Source: Candidatus Cryptobacteroides merdigallinarum
GTDB taxonomy: Bacteria; Bacteroidota; Bacteroidia; Bacteroidales; UBA932
Assembly (NCBI GenBank): GCA_017694655.1
Contig: JADIMQ010000115.1
Span: forward strand, 1-34,038
Direction: 5' to 3'
Length of the DNA stretch: 34,038 bases
This document shows positions 7,408 to 15,671 of this stretch, piece after piece; position 1 is the first letter of the stretch; every line of letters begins with the position of its first letter. The notes beneath the pieces were generated by a model, which saw nothing but the letters and a program-made list of their open reading frames with translations, was not told the origin of the DNA and made no database searches. A program made the translations under genes and the position numbers.

Positions 7408-8394
7408 CTACGGCAGACGCCTGAAAACAAACACTCTGAGGATGAACTCCAGGAGAAGGGCGGCAAGGGCCACAAGGGCATACATGCCGAACAGCTCCTT
7501 GTATACCGGGAAACTGTCGACCGTGGTCCTGACCTTTTCCATCTTGTTTATCTCGCCGTAGATCTCCATCAGCTTGGTATTGTCCGTGGCCCTGAAATAT
7601 TTGCCCCCGGTGGTCTCCGCTATCTCTTTCAGGAGGTCCTCGTCAATCTCCACCTGCACCTTCTGTATGTCCACGCCCCACGGGGTCATGACAGGATAAG
7701 GGGCGGTCCCCATGGCCCCGACGCCGATGGTATATACCCTGACTCCATAGGTCTTCGCGATCTGGGCTGCCATCTGGGGGGTTATCTCACCGGAATTGTT
7801 AACTCCGTCGGTAAGCAGGATGACCACCCTGCTGCGGGCGTCGGAATCCTTCATCCTCGCCACGGCAGTGGCAAGCCCGTTCCCGATGGCGGTCCCGTCC
7901 TCGATAAGATCCGTCTGGACCTCCTTCATAAGGTTTATAAGGGTGGACCTGTCCGTAGTCATCGGACACTGTGTGAAGCTCTCGCCGGCGAATACCACTA
8001 TGCCTATGCGGTCGTACGGACGCTGGGCGATGAACTCTATGGCGATGTCCTTGGCGGCGCTGAGCCTGTCCGGGGTAAAGTCCCTGGCAAGCATACTGGT
8101 GGACACGTCCATGGTGAGCATGATGTCGATCCCTTCCGAATCCACCTTCTCCACCTGCCCTGAAGATCTTGGCCGGGCGATGGCTATTATTATCATTACA
8201 AGGGCCAGCGTCCTGAGCACGAAAGGTATGTGCCGCAAGACACAGAAGGCGGACTTCCCGGCCTTCAGCCACGGTGTCAGGGAGGAAACCCTCAGGTGCG
8301 GCGCCCTCTGCTTCCACTCCAGGTATATGTAGTGGAACACCAGCAGGAGCGGTATTATTTCAAGCCATAGCAGCTTTGGATATTCAAAAAACAT
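7408..8394 (-). CDS. batA: BatA: membrane-anchored von Willebrand factor A protein
   Basis: First VWA protein of the cluster. It has two N-terminal hydrophobic segments (about residues 8-25 and 55-74), then a VWA domain with MIDAS motif DVSTS (D96, S98, S100), the threonine in DGTAIGNG and LLTDGVNNSGE, and a C-terminal membrane helix (about 305-322). The segment RPYDRIGIVVFAGESFTQCPMTTD is characteristic of BatA. It probably acts with BatB and the MoxR ATPase; in MoxR-VWA systems the ATPase is thought to remodel or activate clients presented by the VWA partner. It starts 3 nt after the preceding membrane protein gene, so translation is likely coupled. No missing residues seen. Confidence 0.95.
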   Translation of the reverse strand: MFFEYPKLLWLEIIPLLLVFHYIYLEWKQRAPHLRVSSLTPWLKAGKSAFCVLRHIPFVLRTLALVMIIIAIARPRSSGQVEKVDSEGIDIMLTMDVSTSMLARDFTPDRLSAAKDIAIEFIAQRPYDRIGIVVFAGESFTQCPMTTDRSTLINLMKEVQTDLIEDGTAIGNGLATAVARMKDSDARSRVVILLTDGVNNSGEITPQMAAQIAKTYGVRVYTIGVGAMGTAPYPVMTPWGVDIQKVQVEIDEDLLKEIAETTGGKYFRATDNTKLMEIYGEINKMEKVRTTVDSFPVYKELFGMYALVALAALLLEFILRVFVFRRLP

Positions 8395-8397
8395 AGT

Positions 8398-9456
8398 CTA
8401 CTCCTCCTTCCCTTGCTGTCCGGATTCCGGCCGGCGCTGTCCTCCGTCCCCTGCAGAGGCGGCTTCCCCGGACTCGGTATCAAGTTCTTCCTGGTAGGTC
8501 ATGGTCACGAACTTGACTGCGGAAGGTACAGCCGAAGCCGTCTCCCCCTGCGTGGCCACATACTTGGCGAACTTGACATAGTCCGCCCTCTCGAAAAGTT
8601 CCTTCGCCTCCTGGTAGAGGTCCGGACGTATGTCCTTGTCCTTCAGCCCGTCGAAGATTTCCTTGGTTGTCATCTCCATGGCAGATACCCCGAACCTCGA
8701 CACTATATATTCTCGGAGGGCGTCCGTAATCCCCGAATAGAAGGCTTTCTGTTTTTCCGGTGTCCACCAGGTATCCCCCCTGAACCTGTCGAGTTTCCGC
8801 AAGGCGGTTATGTGTGCAGGTTCACGTCCAGCACCGTTTCCTGCCCGCCTCCCCGCATACTTCCTTGCAAGCAATACGGCGACCAGGACAACGGCCGCAA
8901 GGAGAAGGGCCCCTCCAAGCCACGGGAGCACCTCCCGGAACTGGACAGGGTACTGTATCTGGCCCTTGATGTCATGCACCTCGAATGCGGAGGTATCCAC
9001 AGGCATTGTCTTGACATCAAGGACTTTCGGAGAAAAGGAAAGGGTATCCGCCCGGCCTTCCGGGGATATCCTCACCACATATATAGGCGGCAGGCTGTAC
9101 TTGCCTTCGTCAAAGGAAGTGACGGTGATGCTGCCCTTTATGTTCATCAGCTCCGGGGCCTTCTTCCTGCCCTCCAGGACCTTGACCGTATCCAGCACCC
9201 AGGGCGACACTACTTCCACGCCTTCACAGAACCCCTTGGAATAGTCCGGCAGCATCAGTCCCGTACCGGCCCGGACCTCGTCGAGTTCAAACCCGTACTT
9301 CAGCTGGTCGGCAATGAGTATGGAATCACGGGGCTGCAGCTGCTCGAGGAAGGCCTCCCCGGCGTTCACTGCGGACAAGGAGTCCTGCGCACGGAGTCCC
9401 GGCACGGCAAGCACGGCGGCAGCCAGGACCAAAGACAATCTGATATGAAACTTCAT
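8398..9456 (-). CDS. Uncharacterised single-pass membrane protein of the bat cluster
   Basis: No established function. The 352-residue product has a signal peptide (about 1-23, ending VPGLRAQD) and an extracytoplasmic beta-rich region (about 25-175) that ends near HDIKGQIQYPVQFREVLPW. One membrane helix follows (about 178-198, GGALLLAAVVLVAVLLA), then a basic cytoplasmic helical domain (about 210-325; TWWTPEKQKAFYSGITDALREYIVSRFGVSAMEMTTKEIF). That cytoplasmic half resembles the C-terminal cytoplasmic segment of BatD (YEELHKALMGYVSDKLNMPVADLSKERIAE), a pattern also seen in DUF4381-type proteins that accompany MoxR/VWA clusters. Position between the DUF58 gene and batA, with gaps of 1 and 3 nt, makes it a cluster component. 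The C-terminal 30 residues are low-complexity. The ATG chosen sits directly at the signal peptide. Confidence 0.85.
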   Translation of the reverse strand: MKFHIRLSLVLAAAVLAVPGLRAQDSLSAVNAGEAFLEQLQPRDSILIADQLKYGFELDEVRAGTGLMLPDYSKGFCEGVEVVSPWVLDTVKVLEGRKKAPELMNIKGSITVTSFDEGKYSLPPIYVVRISPEGRADTLSFSPKVLDVKTMPVDTSAFEVHDIKGQIQYPVQFREVLPWLGGALLLAAVVLVAVLLARKYAGRRAGNGAGREPAHITALRKLDRFRGDTWWTPEKQKAFYSGITDALREYIVSRFGVSAMEMTTKEIFDGLKDKDIRPDLYQEAKELFERADYVKFAKYVATQGETASAVPSAVKFVTMTYQEELDTESGEAASAGDGGQRRPESGQQGKEE

Positions 9457-9457
9457 G

Positions 9458-10348
9458 TTATCTCCTTTGGAAAAAGGCCATAAGACCCTTTACATAATCG
9501 CTGTCAGTGGAAATGCTCACATTGTCCACCTTATATTTGAGGAAAAGCCTCGAAGAGGCAGCGGAAAGGCCGGCGAACCATTGTGAGTACATGGCCCGCA
9601 TCTTCCTGTCGGAGGTGTTCACCCAGCCCGAAGCCATGGTCTCGGAGTCCTTGACATGCACGAAACCCACGTCCGGCAGGGTCCTCTCCCTCGGGTCATG
9701 GACCTCTATCACGGAAAGGTCATGCCTGTTCACGGCCACCTTCAGTGCATCCTCATAGTTCGGGTTCCCGTCCTTGTCCACGTCGAGCAGGTCCGAGAGC
9801 AGGAATGCCGTACAGCGCTTCTTTATGGCATTCGTGAGGAAGCGCAGGGCCTCCCCTATGTCTGTCCCGTTATGCTCCGGCTGGAACTGGAGTATCTCCA
9901 TGATAATGTGCAGGAGATGACTGCGGCCCTTCTTGGGAGGGATGAATTTCTCCACCCTGTCGCTGAAGAAGAGGGCACCTACCTTGTCGTTGTTGATTAT
10001 GGCTGAAAAGGAAAGCACTGCGGCGATCTCCGCAATCATGTCGCGCTTGTTCTGTCCGGCAGTCCCGAATAGTCCTGATCTGCTGATATCTATCAGCAAG
10101 ACTACCGTCATCTCGCGCTCTTCCTCGAAGACCTTGATATACGGAGACCGCATTCTCGCAGTGACGTTCCAGTCCATATTCCTTACATCGTCACCGAACT
10201 GATACTCCCTGACCTCGCTGAAAGTCATTCCACGTCCCTTGAACGCGGAATGGTATTCCCCGGCGAAAATCTGATGCGAAAGGGCTCTGGTCCGGATCTC
10301 TATCTTCCTGACCTTCTTTAGCAGGTCGTTTGCATCCTTTTTATCCAT
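9458..10348 (-). CDS. DUF58 domain-containing protein
   Basis: Soluble 296-residue DUF58 protein, the usual partner of MoxR-family ATPases. The signature GDDVRNMDWNVTARM (about residues 50-65) and a VWA-like core starting at VVLLIDISRSGLFGT are visible. The DISRS sequence keeps the DxSxS pattern, so metal binding is plausible. There is no signal peptide or membrane helix. Family function is not settled: it is inferred to recruit clients or adaptors to MoxR. The gene begins 4 nt after moxR and ends 1 nt before the next gene, which fits a coupled operon. Confidence 0.93.
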   Translation of the reverse strand: MDKKDANDLLKKVRKIEIRTRALSHQIFAGEYHSAFKGRGMTFSEVREYQFGDDVRNMDWNVTARMRSPYIKVFEEEREMTVVLLIDISRSGLFGTAGQNKRDMIAEIAAVLSFSAIINNDKVGALFFSDRVEKFIPPKKGRSHLLHIIMEILQFQPEHNGTDIGEALRFLTNAIKKRCTAFLLSDLLDVDKDGNPNYEDALKVAVNRHDLSVIEVHDPRERTLPDVGFVHVKDSETMASGWVNTSDRKMRAMYSQWFAGLSAASSRLFLKYKVDNVSISTDSDYVKGLMAFFQRR

Positions 10349-10352
10349 GATA

Positions 10353-11345
10353 CTATGGAACCTCCACGGCGTTGATGATTTCGGCTATGATGTTCTCCGT
10401 GGTGACATTCTCCGCCTCTGCCTCGTAGGTGAGCCCTATCCTGTGGCGGAGCACTTCGTTGCAGACAGCCCTGACATCCTCCGGTATGACATAACCTCTC
10501 CTCTTTATGAAGGCGTAGGCCTTCGACGCCATGGAGAGAGAGATGCTGGCCCTCGGGGAACCGCCGTAGGCGATCAGGCCGGAAAGCTTGTCCAGCCCGT
10601 AGTCGGAAGGGGTCCTCGTAGCGTACACGATGTCGACTATGTACCTCTCTATCTTCTCGTCCATATAGACATCCCTCACTACCTGGCGAGCCTTGACTAT
10701 ATCCTCCGGCTTCAGCACCGGGCTGGCCTTAGGGAACTCGCCGGAATTGTTCATCCTGACGATGAGCTTCTCCTCCTCCTTCTTAGGGTAGCTTACAACC
10801 ACCTTGAGCATGAAACGGTCCACCTGGGCTTCCGGGAGAGGATAAGTACCCTCCTGCTCGATTGGGTTCTGGGTAGCCATCACCAGGAACGGCTCCGGCA
10901 GCCTGAAAGTCTCGTCACCGATGGTCACCTGACGCTCCTGCATGGCCTCGAGAAGGGCAGACTGGACTTTCGCAGGGGACCTGTTGATCTCGTCCGCAAG
11001 GACGAAGTTGGCGAAGATCGGCCCTTTCTTGATCTGGAACTGCTCGCTCTTCTGGGAATATATGAGGGTTCCTATCACATCCGCAGGGAGCAGGTCAGGG
11101 GTGAACTGGATTCTGCTGAACTTGGCGTCGATGGCCGATGCCAGTGTATTGATGGCAAGGGTCTTGGCCAGTCCCGGCACACCTTCCAGCAGGATATGGC
11201 CGTTTGCAAGAAGGCCTATGAGAAGATTCTCGACAAGATGTTTCTGTCCGACGATGACCTTGTTCATCTCCATGGTGAGAATATCCACAAACGAGCTTTC
11301 CTGCTGTATGCGGTCATTCAATTCCTTAATATTTATATTGTCCAT
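10353..11345 (-). CDS. moxR: MoxR-family AAA+ ATPase
   Basis: ATPase of the MoxR subfamily, thought to act as a chaperone-like remodeller for the VWA proteins encoded downstream. Walker A is GVPGLAKT, Walker B is FVLADEINRSP, and the following SALLEAMQERQVTI and MATQNPIEQEGTYPLPEAQVDRFMLK (sensor 1 and arginine-finger region) are the conserved MoxR blocks. I start at the ATG encoding MDNINIKELNDRI (11345): the ORF-track start at 11411 would extend through the moxR-truA intergenic region and into truA, and the added residues are not family-like. The result is 330 residues, typical for MoxR. It heads the minus-strand run and diverges from truA. Confidence 0.95.
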   Translation of the reverse strand: MDNINIKELNDRIQQESSFVDILTMEMNKVIVGQKHLVENLLIGLLANGHILLEGVPGLAKTLAINTLASAIDAKFSRIQFTPDLLPADVIGTLIYSQKSEQFQIKKGPIFANFVLADEINRSPAKVQSALLEAMQERQVTIGDETFRLPEPFLVMATQNPIEQEGTYPLPEAQVDRFMLKVVVSYPKKEEEKLIVRMNNSGEFPKASPVLKPEDIVKARQVVRDVYMDEKIERYIVDIVYATRTPSDYGLDKLSGLIAYGGSPRASISLSMASKAYAFIKRRGYVIPEDVRAVCNEVLRHRIGLTYEAEAENVTTENIIAEIINAVEVP

Positions 11346-11364
11346 ATAATTAATTAAATTATTG

Positions 11365-11372
11365 TATTTTTG
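11365..11372 (+). promoter_or_regulatory. Bacteroidota -7 box (TATTTTTG) for truA
   Basis: TATTTTTG matches the TAnnTTTG consensus of the Bacteroidota primary sigma factor and lies 26 nt upstream of the truA ATG, giving a short leader. No clear TTTG -33 box is seen at the expected distance. The surrounding AT-rich 53-bp gap must also hold the moxR promoter, but I could not identify a convincing minus-strand box. Confidence 0.6.
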
Positions 11373-11398
11373 CACACCAACAATTATCCATAAGGCGG

Positions 11399-12172
11399 AT
11401 GCGGTATTCAATCAGACTCTCTTACAACGGGGCCGGTTTCAGCGGCTGGCAGATCCAGCCGAACGGGGCTTCGGTCCAGGAGCATCTTCAGAACGCGCTC
11501 TCGCTTGTCTTAGGTGAGGAAATCGCTGTCACCGGGGCAGGCCGCACCGATGCCGGCGTAAATGCAGTAAACTATGTGGCACATTTCGATGTCTCGAAGC
11601 CGCCTCGTTTAGAGCCGGAGGCTTTGGCATACAAATTAAATGCCATCGTCGGCAAGGAAATCACCGTTCATGAAATATGTCGGGAAAAGGATGATTTTCA
11701 TGCAAGATTTTCAGCGGTTTACCGGGAATACCACTATTTCCTCCACACCGTGAAGGACCCGTTCATGGGGCAGTTCTCATGGCATTGCAGATACCGCCTC
11801 GACATAGGGGCCATGAACGAAGCCGCCGCCCTTCTCCCCGGGACCCGGGATTTCAGCTGCTTCGAGAAGAAGGGCGGGAACAACAAGACCTCGATATGCA
11901 CGGTCAGCAAAGCCGTGTGGGAACCGTACACCCCGCCACATGTCTCCTCGCTCGGCTACCCGGCCGCCCCGGACAGCTACCTTGTCTTCACTATCGGGGC
12001 GGACAGGTTCATCAGGAACATGGTCCGGGCCGTGGTCGGCTCCCTTGTGGACGTGGGCCGAGGCAAGAGGGATCCGGAATGGATAAAGTCCCTCCTGGAT
12101 TCCGGCACACGCTCCGACGCCGGCGAATCCGTCCCCGGGCACGCACTCTTCCTCAACAAGATAGAGTATTGA
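11399..12172 (+). CDS. truA: tRNA pseudouridine(38-40) synthase TruA
   Basis: Converts uridines 38-40 of the tRNA anticodon stem-loop to pseudouridine. The catalytic aspartate is D51 in GAGRTDAGVNA. Other family blocks are LSYNGAGFSGWQIQPN at the N-terminus, the FHARFSAVYREYHYFL region and DRFIRNMVRAVVGSLVDVGRGK near the C-terminus. At 257 residues it is standard. It diverges from moxR, and its stop is followed at once by a repeat-rich gene-free stretch rather than a partner gene. The start follows a -7 box by 26 nt; no Shine-Dalgarno is visible. Confidence 0.97.
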   Translation: MRYSIRLSYNGAGFSGWQIQPNGASVQEHLQNALSLVLGEEIAVTGAGRTDAGVNAVNYVAHFDVSKPPRLEPEALAYKLNAIVGKEITVHEICREKDDFHARFSAVYREYHYFLHTVKDPFMGQFSWHCRYRLDIGAMNEAAALLPGTRDFSCFEKKGGNNKTSICTVSKAVWEPYTPPHVSSLGYPAAPDSYLVFTIGADRFIRNMVRAVVGSLVDVGRGKRDPEWIKSLLDSGTRSDAGESVPGHALFLNKIEY

Positions 12173-12173
12173 C

Positions 12174-12302
12174 AACGGACGGGTGCAAGGCGCGCAAGGC
12201 GAGAACCCCGCAGCATACTGTAGTATGTGAGGTCGTGAGCGATAGGACGGGTGTCCGGTGGACACCCGTAGCGAGCAGCGAGTCCGAAGTGCAACGCCGC
12301 AG
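12174..12302. repeat. Composite intergenic repeat, copy 1
   Basis: Begins AACGGACGG, then a 49-bp block (12184-12232: TGCAAGGCGCGCAAGGCG...GTAGTATGTGAGG) identical to one in copy 2. A 46-bp insert follows, then CGAGTCCGAAGTGCAACGCCGCAG (12279-12302), also identical to copy 2. The block contains CATACT-GT-AGTATG, a small inverted repeat. Copies are in direct orientation, 171 bp apart. Confidence 0.85.
12247..12269. repeat. Perfect 10-bp hairpin inside repeat copy 1
   Basis: ACGGGTGTCC-GGT-GGACACCCGT is a perfect inverted repeat with a 3-nt loop. It is in the 46-bp segment that copy 2 lacks. No T-run follows on either strand, so an intrinsic terminator is unlikely, though the hairpin would be very stable in RNA. 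Confidence 0.8.
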
Positions 12303-12354
12303 CCCGTTGCAGCCACACGGCTTCTCCACGGCCGGTTTGTCAGAACGGACGGAA

Positions 12355-12432
12355 TGCAAGGCGCGCAAGGCGAGAACCCCGCAGCATACTGTAGTATGTG
12401 AGGAGGTTCGAGTCCGAAGTGCAACGCCGCAG
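12355..12432. repeat. Composite intergenic repeat, copy 2 (short form)
   Basis: Contains the same 49-bp block (12355-12403) and the same 24-bp block (12409-12432) as copy 1, joined by only 5 nt (AGGTT) instead of 46. A matching AACGGACGG lies immediately upstream (from 12345). This is the minimal form of the element. Confidence 0.85.
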
Positions 12433-12507
12433 GCCGCCCGTTATCACAAACCGGTATGGCACGGAGATTGACAATATTCCGCCCCGTTAAAAAACCCCCG
12501 CACGGCA

Positions 12508-12522
12508 CTGACATTTTGTCAG
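12508..12522. promoter_or_regulatory. Palindrome CTGACATTTTGTCAG upstream of lon (possible heat-shock/stress operator)
   Basis: CTGAC-ATTTT-GTCAG is a 15-bp inverted repeat ending 66 nt before the chosen lon ATG. Nothing else in this promoter region looks like a control element. A regulatory role in stress control of lon is inferred only from position and symmetry. Confidence 0.5.
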
Positions 12523-12588
12523 TATGGAAAATTGAAGGCAAGGTGGCATGGCAAGGCCAGGCAGGTGCGATGCTTAAACAAGGAAAAC

Positions 12589-14994
12589 ATGATGATGAAG
12601 GAAATTAAAGACATTTTATCTCCGTCAGGGACGGAAGTGAATATTATACCGGTATTGCAGGGAGACGGGTTTATGAAGATTGATGAATCGGAATTGCCTG
12701 ATTCTCTCCCGATACTTGCGTTGAGGAATGCGGTATTGTTTCCGGGGACTATATATCCGATTACGATTGGAAGGGAGAAGTCGATAAGGCTGATTGAGGA
12801 TGCGGAAAAGAACAATGCGTTCATAGGGGCGGTGCCGCAGAACGATGTTGCAGTGGAGGACCCGAAGAAGGAGGATTTGTATGAATATGGCACGGTGGCG
12901 AAAATATTGAAGACACTGGAGATGCCGGACGGTACAATCACGGCGATATTGCAGGGATTCAAGAGGTTCAGCATAGATGCGGTGACGGAGTATGACCCTT
13001 ATATGCTGGGGCTGGTACATTACCTGCCTGACACGACACCTGACAATAATGACAAAAATGTCAGGATGATAGCTGAATCGCTGAAGGAAAAGGCAGTCAC
13101 TGTCATAAAGATGTCGTCATTCGTGCCGAAGGAGGCCACGTCCGCGCTGAAGTCGATAGACGGGTTCGAGTTCCTTGTGAATTTCATAGCCACCACGATA
13201 GAGGTGGACAACTTCACTGACAAGGTACAGCTGCTGCAGTACGGGGACCTGAAACAGAGGGCGATGAAGCTGCTCGCGGTACTCGATACGCAGATAGAGC
13301 TGCTGAAGATAAAGCAGGACATCAACCAGAAGGTGAAGATGGAGATAGACCAGCAGCAGAGGGAATATTACCTCAACAGCCAGCTGAAGACCATCCAGGA
13401 GGAACTGGGGATGGACGAGATGGAGGACTTCGAGAAGCTGAGGGCACGCGCGGAGGAGAAGATATGGCCGGAGTCCGTGGCGGAAATCTTCGAAAAGGAG
13501 ATGACGAAGCTCGAGAGGTACAACCCGAGTTCCCCGGACTACAGCATACAATATAATTATATACAGTTCATGCTCGACCTGCCGTGGGGAGTGATGTCCA
13601 AGGACAACCTGGACCTGAAGCACGCGCAGAAAGTGCTGGACGAGGACCATTTCGGGCTGGAGAACGTGAAGGAGAGGATAATAGAGTACCTGGCCGTACT
13701 GAAGCTCAAGGGCGACATGAAGTCCCCTATCCTGTGCCTGTACGGGCCTCCGGGAGTCGGCAAGACAAGCCTCGGGAAGTCCATTGCAAGGGCACTCGGG
13801 AGAAAGTATGTGAGAATAGCCCTGGGAGGAGTCCACGACGAGTCTGAAATCAGGGGGCACAGGAAGACCTACATAGGGGCCCTTCCAGGAAGGATACTGA
13901 ATGCCATAAACAGGGCCGGGACATCCAATCCGGTGATAGTCCTCGACGAGATAGACAAACTGAGCACGGACATAAAGGGTGACCCGTCCTCGGCATTGCT
14001 CGAGGCTCTTGACCCGGAACAGAACACGACCTTCCACGACAACTACCTGGACATCGACTACGACCTGTCCAATGTACTCTTCCTGACGACGGCCAACAAT
14101 ACGGCCACAATCCAGCCGGCCCTCCGGGACAGGATGGAGATGATAAACGTCAGCGGCTACCTCGCCGAGGAAAAGATGTCCATAGCCAAGGACTACCTTA
14201 TCCCACGGCAGCTGAAGGAGCACGGCATAGACAGGAAGCAGCTCCGTATTGACAAGAACTGCCTCGAGAAGATTATCAGCGACTACACGAGGGAATCCGG
14301 AGTCAGGGGGCTGGAGAAACAGATAGCCAAGATAGCGAGGGTCACCGCCAAGAAGATAGCCCTCGGGGACAACTACCCTACAGTCATCCGGAAAGAGCAC
14401 CTGAAGGAATACCTCGGGCTGCCGACCAGTTTCCACGACATGCAGAAAGGCAACGAGGCCCCTGGAGTAGTGACAGGACTTGCCTGGACCGAGATGGGAG
14501 GAGAAATACTTTTCATAGAAAGCTCTATAAGCAAAGGCAAGGGGATGCTTTCCATGACAGGCAACCTCGGGGACGTGATGAAGGAGTCCGCCACCATAGC
14601 CTACCAGTACATCAAGGCGCATCCGGAGATGGCCGGCATGACCTCGGAGGAATTCGCGGAGAAGGACATACACATCCATGTGCCGGAAGGAGCCGTACCG
14701 AAGGACGGCCCGTCGGCGGGTATCACTATGGTCAGCTCCATGATCTCCGCCCTGAGAGGCCAGCAGGTCAAGAGCGGGATAGCGATGACCGGTGAGATGA
14801 CATTGCGTGGCAGGGTGCTCCCTGTCGGCGGCATAAAGGAAAAGATACTTGCCGCCAAGAGGGCCGGGATAAACACGATAATCATTTCCGAAGACAACAG
14901 GAAAGATATCGAGGATATCAAGGAAATTTACGTAAAAGGACTTACATTTGTGTATGTAAAAACCATAGAAGACGTAATAAAATACATATTCTGA
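12589..14994 (+). CDS. lon: ATP-dependent protease Lon (endopeptidase La)
   Basis: Cytoplasmic AAA+ serine protease that degrades misfolded and regulatory proteins. The N-terminal substrate-binding domain starts at [19 protein letters not shown]. Walker A is GPPGVGKTS (G386 onward), Walker B is [10 protein letters not shown], and the protease dyad is S709 in [10 protein letters not shown] with K752 in [14 protein letters not shown], 43 residues apart as in well-studied Lons. The ORF track opens at 12532, but MKARWHGKARQVRC is unlike the family; I start at the ATG of [12 protein letters not shown], preceded by AAGGAAAAC. That gives 801 residues, normal. The next two ATGs are also possible. The TGA overlaps the ung ATG by one base (TGATG), implying translational coupling. 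Codon use in the first roughly 450 nt is noticeably more A/T-ending than in the rest. Confidence 0.97.
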   Translation: MMMKEIKDILSPSGTEVNIIPVLQGDGFMKIDESELPDSLPILALRNAVLFPGTIYPITIGREKSIRLIEDAEKNNAFIGAVPQNDVAVEDPKKEDLYEYGTVAKILKTLEMPDGTITAILQGFKRFSIDAVTEYDPYMLGLVHYLPDTTPDNNDKNVRMIAESLKEKAVTVIKMSSFVPKEATSALKSIDGFEFLVNFIATTIEVDNFTDKVQLLQYGDLKQRAMKLLAVLDTQIELLKIKQDINQKVKMEIDQQQREYYLNSQLKTIQEELGMDEMEDFEKLRARAEEKIWPESVAEIFEKEMTKLERYNPSSPDYSIQYNYIQFMLDLPWGVMSKDNLDLKHAQKVLDEDHFGLENVKERIIEYLAVLKLKGDMKSPILCLYGPPGVGKTSLGKSIARALGRKYVRIALGGVHDESEIRGHRKTYIGALPGRILNAINRAGTSNPVIVLDEIDKLSTDIKGDPSSALLEALDPEQNTTFHDNYLDIDYDLSNVLFLTTANNTATIQPALRDRMEMINVSGYLAEEKMSIAKDYLIPRQLKEHGIDRKQLRIDKNCLEKIISDYTRESGVRGLEKQIAKIARVTAKKIALGDNYPTVIRKEHLKEYLGLPTSFHDMQKGNEAPGVVTGLAWTEMGGEILFIESSISKGKGMLSMTGNLGDVMKESATIAYQYIKAHPEMAGMTSEEFAEKDIHIHVPEGAVPKDGPSAGITMVSSMISALRGQQVKSGIAMTGEMTLRGRVLPVGGIKEKILAAKRAGINTIIISEDNRKDIEDIKEIYVKGLTFVYVKTIEDVIKYIF

Positions 14995-15662
14995 TGCAAG
15001 TCAAGATAGAAAAGAGCTGGGGAGACGCACTGCACGACGAATTCGGGAAACCCTACTTCGCGGAGCTGGTGCGTTTTCTTCATAAGGAAAAGGCGGAAGG
15101 AAAGACAATCTACCCTCCGGGGCCAGCTATATTCAAGGCTTTCGAGCTCACTCCGGCTGACAAGGTAAAGGTCGTGATTCTCGGGCAGGACCCCTACCCG
15201 GGACAGGGTCAGGCGATGGGACTTTCATTCTCGGTTCCGGCCGACATCCCTGCGCCTCCGTCCCTGAAGAACATCTTCAGGGAAATAGAGGACGACCTCG
15301 GGATACGGATGAGCGGGTGTCCCGACCTGAGGAAGTGGGCGGAGCAGGGAGTTCTCCTGCTGAACGCCTCCCTCACCGTGCAGGCAGGCATCCCCAACTC
15401 CCACAGCAGGATAGGCTGGACCGAATTCACGGATGCGGTCATAAGATGGCTTTCCGACAACAGGGAGGGAATAGTCTTCCTGCTCTGGGGCAACTATGCC
15501 AGGCAGAAGAAGGCCCTGATAGATACCTCCCGGCACCATGTCCTGGAGGCAGCCCACCCTTCCCCGCTCGCAAGAGGCGCATTCTTCGGCTGCCGGCATT
15601 TCTCAAAGACAAACGCAATCCTCGCCAGCGAAGGGCTTCCCCCTATCGACTGGCAGCTATAA
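14994..15662 (+). CDS. ung: Uracil-DNA glycosylase (family 1)
   Basis: Removes uracil from DNA to start base-excision repair. The water-activating motif is GQDPYPGQGQAMGLSFSV with D66, and the minor-groove loop motif is HPSPLARGAFFGCRHFSKTN with H188. The family usually has GQDPYH; here the His is Pro, as in a proportion of family-1 enzymes. LLLNASLTV and VFLLWGNYARQKK complete the conserved core. At 222 residues the length is standard. The start codon shares a base with the lon stop, and coaD begins 10 nt after its end, so it belongs to a lon-ung-coaD unit. Confidence 0.97.
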   Translation: MQVKIEKSWGDALHDEFGKPYFAELVRFLHKEKAEGKTIYPPGPAIFKAFELTPADKVKVVILGQDPYPGQGQAMGLSFSVPADIPAPPSLKNIFREIEDDLGIRMSGCPDLRKWAEQGVLLLNASLTVQAGIPNSHSRIGWTEFTDAVIRWLSDNREGIVFLLWGNYARQKKALIDTSRHHVLEAAHPSPLARGAFFGCRHFSKTNAILASEGLPPIDWQL

Positions 15663-15671
15663 GAGACAACG

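Larger units (their letters stand above)
12173..12588. other. Gene-free 416-bp interval between truA and lon
   Basis: No credible gene: the ORFs called here on both strands have no recognisable content and straddle repeats. It holds a two-copy composite repeat (12174-12432), a 10-bp hairpin present only in the first copy, an AT-rich patch (12470-12495) and a TGACA/TGTCA palindrome (12508-12522). I found no TAnnTTTG box upstream of lon. Confidence 0.75.

Noticed and set aside
6787-8163. 458-codon plus-strand ORF opposite batA and batB
   Set aside because: Crosses two confirmed genes on the other strand and has no family signature.
12404-12420. GGTTCGAGTCC resembling a tRNA T-arm
   Set aside because: The flanks do not form the 5-bp stem, no acceptor or anticodon arms are nearby, and repeat copy 1 lacks the sequence. 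Coincidence within the repeat.
12173-12588. ORFs in the truA-lon gap as small proteins
   Set aside because: They translate repeat units, occur on both strands and have no start context or known similarity.
13117-14679. 520-codon minus-strand ORF opposite lon
   Set aside because: It lies wholly antisense to lon, whose catalytic motifs are intact. The translation has no recognisable domain and comes from GC-biased third positions.
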